A stretch of 64,000 bases of DNA from Perognathus longimembris pacificus (taxonomy: Eukaryota; Chordata; Mammalia; Rodentia; Heteromyidae): positions 6,509,580-6,573,579 of the forward strand of contig NC_063161.1 in NCBI RefSeq assembly GCF_023159225.1. The letters run 5' to 3'. The notes under the pieces are model-generated. The model made no database searches and had not been told where the DNA came from. It was given only the letters and a program-made list of their open reading frames with translations. This document shows, piece by piece, positions 56,438 to 64,000 of the stretch. How positions within the stretch are numbered: position 1 is the stretch's first letter; every line of letters begins with the position of its first letter. A program made the position numbers and the translations under genes.

Positions 56438-58340
56438 AGTCACTCCTCCTGGGACAAAAGTGGTGGAGCATCCAGAGGCAGTAAGCCACTGCTTGGATGG
56501 CAGAGATGGTGTCAGATCCTAGAGTCACTCCTGTTTGGCCTTTCAAAAGTTAATCAAAGCCAGGAAGTCCTAGAAAAATAGTTCGTAAGCATGCCTTTCT
56601 AATGCCCATGTCTGTCTACTGGGCAGGAACTTGCCAGTCATCTGTGATAGTGGGTAGTAAGGGTAAGTTTGTCAAATGAGAGGATAGATTAAAATCCCAA
56701 CCCCCCACACCCCCACATCTACTCAAAGCCCTGACTGGCAGCGAGAATTTTAAGCTGCTACATCTGTTCCGGAAAGAGACCTGAGATTGTGTTCTTACTG
56801 AGATCTGTTAAGTCATCAGAGATCAGTTCCCCAGCCAGTCAGGAAAAAGCTTTTACAAACTAGAATGTTAAAAGGCTACACTGAGGTAGCCCAAAAAGAA
56901 GTCTGTATAGTTGAAAGTTAAAATGTTGAATGTAATTTCCAGTTTGGAGTAAAGCTCCTAATGGACATCTGATCCTGCAGCCCCTTGGTAAAGTAGACTA
57001 AGGTTAAGGTTCCTGGCTAGGTAAGGTCAACGTCCCTGAGTCAGCATGAAGAAGTTATAGAAGATGGATGATCTTCGCCCATCAGCCTCCCCTTTTAGGA
57101 CCAAGGGACCAGAGTTGTTTTTGGGAAGATGAGGCAGGATAAACTAGAGGCATGGAAAACAGAGGTAACAGTATAGACTGCACCTGTGAGAAATGGTTAC
57201 AGGCCAAGCCGCCTATGTTGGTTAAAGAAAAAAAAATCCTAGCCTTCTTGGAAATACCTGATTTAAACTTATTGCCCTGGCAAAATGACCCAAGGGCCAT
57301 TGATTGCCTAAAGCTGTCTTGACTTTCAGTAATGTGCCAGCCTGCAAAAGCTAGTGTGCTTAAGAAGGAATTAGGAAAATACTAGGAAATTTGACTCAAG
57401 TTAGGCTTTAGGTTAACTTAGGTTAAGCTTCTCTAACCAGTCTATTGAGAAAGTTGCAGGTAACCCAGAAGGTGTGACATTCTACTGGAACCACTGGGAG
57501 CCACTGCTGCCTGACACCACAGCCCCTGCCCATTGCATTTGAGTGAGGATCAAGGAGAGAGTCTAACAGTCATCTGGAAGAATCTACATCTTCAGATCAG
57601 ACTCATCATACGCAGCTGATTTCTGCTGGAAAGTGCTTTGGATCTGCTAACCAGCTCTATTAAGAAAATTGGATATTGTAAGAAATTTTCAAGCAGACTG
57701 GCCTGCTGCTAAATTCAAAGCATGTATGACAGGCTGGAGAGTCACTTCCAGGCAATACCTGGGGTGGGAGGTGTGTCCAAGAGTATTAAATGTGTCCAGA
57801 TGGATTAGGGTGTGACCTCAGAAAAGAGGAGGGTTAGTATAGAAAGCCTTGGAGAAAGGGATAGAGAAAGGGTTTCCTCTGGATAAGAAAGGGATTTAAA
57901 AAGTGAATTGTCACAGAATGTTCCAGTAAGTCACTGATAGTGTGAGGAAGTAAAAGATGGTGTGAGTGGGGATATGTTAAATTTTATAAGACACAGATTA
58001 TAAAACTATATAAGGAAAGACTTTAGAGAGAAAACAAAAATGTTTCCTTTAGATTAAAAGGTTTTGGCATGTTAAAAGTGAGAAAGACAATCCCTAAAGT
58101 GAGTATGTAACAAATGGTAAAGTTGGTATGTAATCAAATTGGCTATAATATAAATAGGGTCAGAATTGGGGCTTCGGTGTAAAACTATGTTTATCTGTCG
58201 TATTTGTTATGAGTTTTTATGGTATTGCGGGCACAATACCAATCTATCCCTACCAATTCTCAGTCGGAATCAAACTAAGCAAGGAGAACCATGATTGGTT
58301 CTCGAGTTACCTATCAGAAGCGGGGAACGAAGGGGGGAAA

Positions 58341-58769
58341 TGAAGAGCCAGACTTTGAAGTCAGGCCCCAATTTACCACGCGAACCCCACTTTACCACGT
58401 AAACCTGAGATAAGCAGGCCCTGTGAATAAACCCAGGACAAGCTTATTAGGGCCCAGCCGGTCGAGAACTCTAACGACTGGGAATGCTTAACTCTAACCA
58501 CCCCCAGAATGCCTCGAGCCCTGAGCCAATCAGATTTGTACCCGTAATCTTGCTTGCTTAAACACCTGATTGCTGTAACTTTGTCTTTTGCCTTTATAAG
58601 CTCTGTGTAATCGCAGCTGGAGGCTGCCTCCTAACCTCCGCTGTGTCAGTGGGTAGGACGAGGCCCAGAGCCGCGGCTCGCTTGAATAAAGTCTTGCCTT
58701 GCTATTGCATTTTGGAATGTCTGAGTCTCGGTGGTCTTCTTGGTGGTGGTCTCATGACTTGGCACAACA
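58341..58769 (+). repeat. 3' LTR of the class I element
   Basis: Same signals as the 5' LTR (CCAAT, TATAA, AATAAA), with a 2-bp insertion after the TATA box ('agctctgtgtaatc'). Confidence 0.92.
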
Positions 58770-58899
58770 GGTCACCCCTACTCTGAAAGACCCGCTGTAT
58801 CTCGAAAGAAAACAAGATGGACTGTGAACCCTGAATTGTAGTCAACAGACACAACGATAAGGGTAAGTAGTAGGTATGGTTTACCTGGAGGCTTCTGTG

Positions 58900-58997
58900 G
58901 TTTCCCTTTGTTTTGGTTTTGTAGTGCTAGCGAGGGAACCCTGGGCCTCCGCCAAGCCAGGCAAGGGCTTGACCACTGAGCCACACCCCGGCCCCTA
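58900..58997 (-). repeat. ID-like SINE monomer, antisense
   Basis: 'gtagtgctagcgagggaacc', 'caggcaagggcttgacc' and 'ctgagccacaccccggccc' are an antisense ID monomer. Confidence 0.7.
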
Positions 58998-59092
58998 CCT
59001 GAAACCCAAGCTTTAACTGGGTAACTCTGCTCTAGCCTGGCCTGGAAGGGGTCCTGCCACCCCTAGGAATCCATCACGAACGAGGCCTTCCT

Positions 59093-59095
<3 letters not shown>

Positions 59096-59135
<40 letters not shown>
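59096..59135. repeat. (CA)n microsatellite
   Basis: About 19 CA units in otherwise unassigned DNA (58998-59712). Confidence 0.95.
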
Positions 59136-59137
<2 letters not shown>

Positions 59138-59712
59138 CTCCTGTGTCTGTCGGCTTCTCTCCCGCCTGCCTCCTGTTCTGAGCCTCGCTGCTCCGCTCCC
59201 AGTGCTCAGCGAAGGCTGGTCCCCCATAAACACCCCACTAGTATTTACTGGAGGCAGGGCTGCCTGTGTGCTTGTTATTTCTGCCCCCCTTTCCCAGCCT
59301 CCACCCCTGTGGCTCTCCCCCCCCCACTTCACCCTCTCCTCCAAGGCCACAGCTGACCACAGCTCTCTCCCCCCTCCCCCCTCCCCCCGCCCCACAGGCC
59401 CAACCTCCCCCCTACACACATTCCCACCGCAGGCCCGTTACCATGACAACAGCAACCTGAGGTCACAGCTCCAGACACCCTGAGCAGGCCTCCCTCCCGG
59501 AACACCACCACCGAGCCCGAATCCAATTCTCATTCCAGCCACAATGGTGGGTTTGCATAACACTCCATATATTAATACCTAACGCGCCCAGGGTTCTCCT
59601 GCTCGCACGCATGAATTCCAGGTGAAATAAAATGCGGACGGCTGAAGTGTTTCCACTCTCTCGAAATGCTCTTGAGTTGTTGTGTGAAGCCAGTCTGTCC
59701 CTTTGGCAGCTG
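59136..59712. other. Unassigned; possible regulatory block
   Basis: No gene or repeat. 59530-59660 is unique-looking and AT-richer ('tccatatattaatacctaac'). Confidence 0.35.
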
Positions 59713-59925
59713 TTTGTGTGTGTGTGCGTGCGTGTGCGTGTGCACTAGCCCTGAACTCAGGACCTGTGTGCTGTCCTATGTGCTCGAGGCCTGTGCTCTA
59801 CTCCTTGAGCCGCGGCTCTGCTTCCAGCTTCTGGTGGTTCATCAGTGGTTCGTGGACTTTCCTGCCTGGCTGGCTTTGAACCTCGATCTCGATCCCGCTG
59901 CCGCGCTGTGTGCCTGCGGTCATGC
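59713..59925 (-). repeat. B1-like/Geo composite SINE, antisense, with TG/CG tail repeat
   Basis: A (TG)n(CG) tract (59716-59742) abuts the antisense Geo ('actagccctgaactcagg', 'gctctactccttgagccg'), followed by antisense B1-like ('ttcctgcctggctggctt'). Confidence 0.7.
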
Positions 59926-60445
59926 CGTGCACTTTTCTGGGCCTGTGTCCTCAGGCAGAGAAGACGAGAAGGGTCTGGAAGGCTTTCTGATTCCCCATCA
60001 CAGCCCCCCCCCCCCCCCGGGCTGGCGTCTGCGCAGGGTCCGGTGCCCCTAGCCCTGGGCGAGGAGGGAGAGGGGAGTCCCGGCCCCTGTTCTTGGGCTG
60101 GGACAGTCTGATGGGGACCCAATCAGGAAACAGGCCGAGATGCTGGGGCACAGACGGAGAAGTGGGAGCCATGGGACAAAAGAAGGCCCTGCCCCGGGGC
60201 CTTGGGGCGGGGCCTGCCATCTCCCCTCAGCTTCGCTGTGTCTGTATCTACCTCTCACTCCCTGTGACTGTTCTCAGCTCTCCGGCTGGCCCTTTACTCA
60301 GCCTCTACCCAGCCTGAGCAGTACTGGGGGCTGGAGGGGGAGCACGGAGGCAGCCATTTGCCGCAGGGGCTGCTGTGCGATCCTTCAGCCAGACGACTCT
60401 TGCCATGCCCCTGAGCATTCTGCATCATCTCTTCCTTTCTCCAAC
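59926..60445. other. Unassigned
   Basis: C run at 60004-60018. No exon supported. Confidence 0.4.
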
Positions 60446-61209
60446 AATTCATCCATCTATCCATCCATCCATCTGCCCATTCATTCATACACTATCCATC
60501 CATCATCCATCCATCCACCCATACATCCACTCACCCACCCATCCATCCATCATCCATCCATCCACCCATATATCCACTCACCCACCCATCCATCCATCAT
60601 CCATCCATCCATCCATCATCCATCCATCCATCATCCATCTACCCATCCATCATCCATCCATCAATCATCCATCCATCTATCCACCCACCCATACATACAT
60701 CATCCATCCATCCATCCATCCACCCATCCATCATCCATCCATCAATCATCCATCCATCTATCCACCCACCCATACATCCATCATCCATCCATCCATCCAC
60801 CTACCCACTCATACATCCATCATCCATCCACCCATACATCCATCATCCATCCACCCATCCACCCACCCACTCAGCTACTTATTCAGCCACCTATTTCTTT
60901 ATTTTCTTACTTACTTATTGCTGGTCCTGGGGCTTGAGTTCAGGGCCCATGCACTGTCTTTGGGTCTTTTTGTGCTCAAGACTGGCACTCTACCACGTGA
61001 GCCGCAGGGCCACTTCCAGCTTTTGTGAGTAGTTTATTGGAGATAAGAGTCTCACAGGGACTTTTCTGCCCAGGCTGGCTTCAAACCCCAATCCTCAGAT
61101 CTCAGCCTCCTGAGTAGCTAGGATTGCAGGCGGAGCCCAGCTGCCACCCATTTATTCATCATTCATCCATCCATCCATCCATCCATCCACTCGTCCACCC
61201 ATCCATCCG
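60446..61209. repeat. (CATC)n array split by an antisense SINE
   Basis: CATC/CACC/CATA units fill 60446-60890 and resume at about 61146-61209. The open frame across it (His/Pro/Ser/Ile repeats) is a repeat artefact. Confidence 0.93.
60891..61145 (-). mobile_element. B1-like/Geo composite SINE inserted into the CATC array
   Basis: T-rich end, then antisense Geo ('ctggtcctggggcttgag', 'ggcactctaccacgtgagc'), linker 'gagtagtttattggagat', and antisense B1-like ('gcccaggctggcttc', 'gagtagctaggattgcagg'). 'gccacctattt' before and 'gccacccattt' after look like the target duplication with one change. Confidence 0.85.
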
Positions 61210-62360
61210 CTTGGCCCTTCCTGTGAGCGGCCCACTTTACCTACAATCGGCCTCGAAGGCATAGAAGCAAACTGCGCTTTAGGGGAAAGGAGACTTGGAA
61301 GCAAACGCACACCGGTCATCTCGGCAAGGTGTGACATAAAGGTCAGATGACCACCAAGTGACCCAGGCTCCTTGAAGCCTGGGGCAGGGAGGAGAGAGGA
61401 GCGTTGAGGGGGGGCTGCTTGGAATGGAGAGGGAGCGGGAGCGCCTATCATCGTAGGGCCTGGCGCTGGCCCTGGCTGAGAGGGGTGGAGAGGTGCGGGA
61501 TGACCCAGGGCCTTCCGGGGTGATGAGGCCTGAGCAGCCGCAGCCTAGGCCTCCCCGCTCGGTGCCAGGCAGGCCCTAGGTGGCTCTGCCGCGTCGTTTC
61601 CAAGACCCACAGCAGCCACAGGTAAGAAGACAAAGCAGACTTGGAAAGCAGGGTGAGCTGGCCATGGGGGGGGGGGGAGGTGGCGTGGGCTCAGGGGTGG
61701 ACCGGAGAGCCTCAGATCGCCACTGCCTGCCATTTTTGTCTCCCCTGGCCCTGAGGGCCCCCACCCTGGTGTCTCTGGGAAGACCGAGGCCACACGATCA
61801 GACCGGGAACGCCCGGAGCGGGCCAGCGTCTGCCTGGGCCCTGCAGCCTCCGGCTAGTGTGCTCTTACTGCCCCAGCCTGCCAGGCCAGGCGACGACGAG
61901 TCTCAGATCTCAGCCTCTAGCTGAAGGGCAGAGATGAGAAGCCCCCTTTCCCCCCCACCATGGGGGCCCCTTCCGTTACTCTCTCCTCCCAGCAGACACA
62001 CCACTGCCTGGCTTTTTCTCTCTCCCGCTCTGTGGTGCAGGGGGGCCCCTTGGGGGATTCCAGGGTGAGCCTGTGGCTCGGGCCTGGCCAACCCCATCCC
62101 ACCCACGGTGTGTAACCCCAGCCAGCCTTGAGAGAGGCGGAGCAAGCTCCACGGATGGCTGGAGTGACGCTCTCGTTCCTCACGGGTGGTGACCCCGCCC
62201 AAGCCTGGGCAGCTAGCTGGTGGCTTCTGCCCCAGGAGGGAAGTAGTAACAGGAGCAGCAGAACCAAAAGGGAGAGACACCGTGTCCTGACGCCACAAGT
62301 GGATGCCCTGATCCCGCTGTACCTAAAGACAACTCTATTTTTAAGACTCTGTTTGTTTTA
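61210..62360. other. Unassigned GC-rich DNA
   Basis: G run at 61666-61677. No exon supported, although this lies just beyond the possible 3' end of the right-edge gene. Confidence 0.35.
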
Positions 62361-62846
62361 TTGGTCCTAGGGTTTGAACTCTGGGCCTGGGAGCTGTCCC
62401 TGAGCTTTTGTGCTCAAGGCTGACACTCTACCACTTGAGCCACAGCTCCAGTTCTGGCTTTTTCTGAGTATACTGGAGATAAAAAGTCTCACAAACCAGG
62501 TGCTGGTGGCTCACGTTTGTAATCTTAGCTACTCAGGAGGCTGAGATCTAAAGACTGCAGTTCAAAGCTAACCTGGGCAGCAAAGTCTGTGGGACTCATC
62601 TCCAATGAACCACCAGAAAACCAGAAGTGGCCCTGTGGTTCAAGTGGTAGAGCGCTAGCCTTGAGCTGAAGAGCTCAGGGACGGCACCCGAGCCCAGAGT
62701 TCAAGCCCCACAACTGACCAAAAAAAAAAAAAAGAGGTGTGTGGGGTGGGGGGGGTTGTCTCACAAACTTTCCTGCCTGGTCTTTGAACCAGATCTCAGC
62801 CTCCTGAGTAGCTAGGATTACAGGCGTGAGCCATCAGCACCCAGCT
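62361..62846 (-). repeat. B1-like/Geo SINE, antisense, split by another SINE
   Basis: Antisense Geo at 62361-62495 ('ggtcctagggtttgaactc', 'ctctaccacttgagccac') and antisense B1-like at 62768-62846 ('ctcctgagtagctaggatt', 'gcgtgagccatcagcacc'), separated by the + strand insertion. Confidence 0.87.
62496..62757 (+). mobile_element. B1-like/Geo SINE nested in opposite orientation
   Basis: 'ggtgctggtggctcacg', 'ctactcaggaggctgag', 'ggttcaagtggtagagcgc', 'gttcaagccccacaactg', A run and G-rich end. gtctcacaaa at 62486-62495 and 62758-62767 is the target duplication. Confidence 0.88.
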
Positions 62847-63284
62847 ATTTCTAGACTTGAAAAAAAAAAAAATTGGAGCCACTAAATTATTTGCTCCTTT
62901 TCTTTCCCGTCTTCTTTCTCCTGTCCCTTTCTTCGAGTCTCGTGCGCTCCACCTTTTTTCCTTTTGGACTTGGATTCTGTCCTTTGCAGACGAGAGGCTT
63001 GATAAGACCAGTCATACAAATCCAGGAAACACTAGGGGAGCTGACCCTCTCCGGTGACCTTCCCACAGGACCCTCTCACCCACAGAACCCCCGCAGCCCT
63101 CCGCCCCCGGCACCCCTCCACTGCTGTTAGGACGATGCTTCTCCAGATCCCTGACTGATACCAGGTCCCCCAAACCGCAGCCCAAAGGAGAGACGGCACC
63201 GCCCAGCCCTCCTGGGGGAAACCTCGGCTTGCCGTCACCGCTCCCCGGAAGGGAAGAAGAGCAGAGCTGCACTGAGAAGTTCTT
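62847..63284. other. Unassigned
   Basis: An A run (62858-62871) belongs to a tail. The remainder has no recognised feature. Confidence 0.4.
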
Positions 63285-63738
63285 AAATCAGGTTCGGGAA
63301 CTTTATTCAAAACAACGCTGGCTGGCGGTGGCTGCCGCTGGGTTTCTGTGCCAGGCCATGGGGGCCAGCGCTGTCAGCAGCTAGGAGAGTTGTTCACGCC
63401 ATAGAAACTATACAGTGACTGGGGATGCTAGCGTCACGGCGGCAGAGCCAGGCCGGGGGGAGGGGGGGCTTCCTGGAGGAGGTGGCGTCGGCCTCCACCC
63501 CCCCGGGGCCCAGCTTGGCCCTAGCTCTGCCAGGAACACTGATTATTGCACAAAGACAAAAAGGTAGGTGTGTCTGGGCTGAAGAGCGGATTCTAAGACC
63601 CCCAAGCCCTTACACAGCGCAGCAAAAGGGGGCTGGAGGGGACCCTGGAAGCAGTAGGTCCCAAAGGGAGTAGGGGAGGCGGGCTGGTACTGTGTACGCT
63701 TAGTCCCCCTGGCGTGGTGGGGGGCGGGGAGAGGCTGC
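63285..63738 (-). other. Possible terminal exon/3'UTR of a gene continuing right
   Basis: On the minus strand a pyrimidine-rich tract followed by 'tctgccccag' gives a good acceptor ending at 63739. The following 450 bases contain stops in all frames and end near a canonical AATAAA. The reading frame is undecided; the candidates end near 63700, 63593 or 63543. I do not recognise the gene. Confidence 0.35.
63302..63307 (-). terminator. Candidate poly(A) signal AATAAA (minus strand)
   Basis: AATAAA in 'tttgaataaagttcc' on the minus strand, not inside a recognised SINE or LTR, with G/T-containing sequence downstream. Supports a minus-strand transcript ending near 63285. Confidence 0.4.
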
Positions 63739-64000
63739 CTGGGGCAGAAGACAGGGCAGGGGTGAGAAAGAGGCCAGAGAGGGCCACCGTCCCCGCTGAC
63801 CACAGGTCTCCGCCTGCCACCAGCACGCAAACGGCTTTAGGGTACCGGCACCGGGGTCCCCCTCCTCCCCACAGCCAGGCGGGCCCATGTGCACTGGGGT
63901 GAGTTTGTGCTTTGGTGATGGACACGCGTGGGCCGGGGCCTTGGGATTGGGAGGGAAGGAGAGGCCATTTGCCCCAGCTCTTATCCACTGCAGGTACAGC
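63739..64000 (-). other. Unassigned right edge, possible intron or exon of a minus-strand gene
   Basis: If the acceptor at 63739 is used, at least part of this is intron. The minus-strand frame stays open to the window edge, so readthrough or a larger exon cannot be excluded. Confidence 0.3.

Larger units (their letters stand above)
54949..58328 (+). other. Interior of the class I element, mostly non-coding
   Basis: Leader to 55321, gag vestige, then AT-rich DNA with an (AT)n run (55592-55621). A Geo-type SINE with shared flanks lies at 56215-56610, and a block like the class II interior at 57430-57560. No frame over about 75 codons in sense orientation after gag. Confidence 0.7.
54502..58769 (+). 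mobile_element. ERV1 (class I)-type provirus with gag vestige
   Basis: Paired LTRs (54502-54928 and 58341-58769), an exact proline primer-binding site (54931-54948) and a polypurine tract before the 3' LTR ('cgaaggggggaaa', 58329-58340). The interior is only 3.4 kb. It has a gag-start remnant at 55322 and no recognisable pol or env, much like the non-autonomous VL30 type. No target duplication is visible: the left flank ends gggaaa and the right flank starts ggtcac. By eye the LTRs differ at about 5% of positions, with a cluster of changes near 54826-54840. Confidence 0.88.

Noticed and set aside
60446..60890. Regular repeats that might suggest a CRISPR array
   Set aside because: Tetranucleotide microsatellite without spacers, in a mammalian genome.
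60140..61028. 265- and 217-codon His/Pro/Ser/Ile-rich frames
   Set aside because: Translation of a CATC microsatellite and an inserted SINE.

Overview
This is nuclear DNA from a mammal, almost certainly a geomyoid rodent (kangaroo rats, pocket mice, pocket gophers). The sign is a very dense set of one SINE type: a tRNA-like ID monomer followed by a second monomer containing 'gtggctcaagtgg' and 'ctagccttgagc'. This matches the IDL-Geo SINE described for Geomyoidea. A second composite joins a 7SL/B1-like left half to the same Geo right half. About 30 such SINEs cover the window on both strands.

Layout. From 1 to about 14.7 kb is the 3' end of one protein-coding gene on the + strand: an internal exon (4107-4502), a 9-kb intron full of repeats, a terminal coding exon (13472-14088) and a 3'UTR. 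I do not recognise the protein. It is Ser/Thr-rich and ends in a short amphipathic helix or coiled-coil-like segment. From 14.7 to about 48.5 kb I see no gene. The base composition changes from AT-rich to GC-rich near 20 kb, with many G/C homopolymer runs, microsatellites, SINEs, LINE-1 remnants and a few unique blocks that could be regulatory. At the right edge, a possible terminal exon and poly(A) signal (about 63738 to 63285, minus strand) suggest the 3' end of another gene that continues past the window.

The most interesting part is 48.6-58.8 kb, where two LTR retroelements sit almost back to back, 266 bp apart. The first (48609-54235) is complete: paired 565-567-bp LTRs, a Lys-type primer-binding site, a polypurine tract and a 6-bp ATATAT target duplication, as in class II (ERVK/betaretrovirus-like) elements. 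The second (54502-58769) has paired 427-429-bp LTRs and an exact proline primer-binding site, as in class I (gammaretrovirus-like) elements, plus a vestige of the gag start cut by a stop. Neither has recognisable pol or env, so both look non-autonomous. Read side by side, their internal regions share diverged homologous blocks, including a Geo-type SINE apparently inserted at the same internal site, although their LTRs and primer-binding sites belong to different retroviral classes. This suggests mosaic elements that traded LTRs around a shared non-coding cargo. The second element also lacks a visible target duplication and has polypurine-tract-like sequence before both LTRs, pointing to recombination.

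All similarities were judged by eye. No alignment, repeat-library or database search was run, and repeat boundaries are approximate (usually within 5-15 bases) unless a target duplication fixes them.
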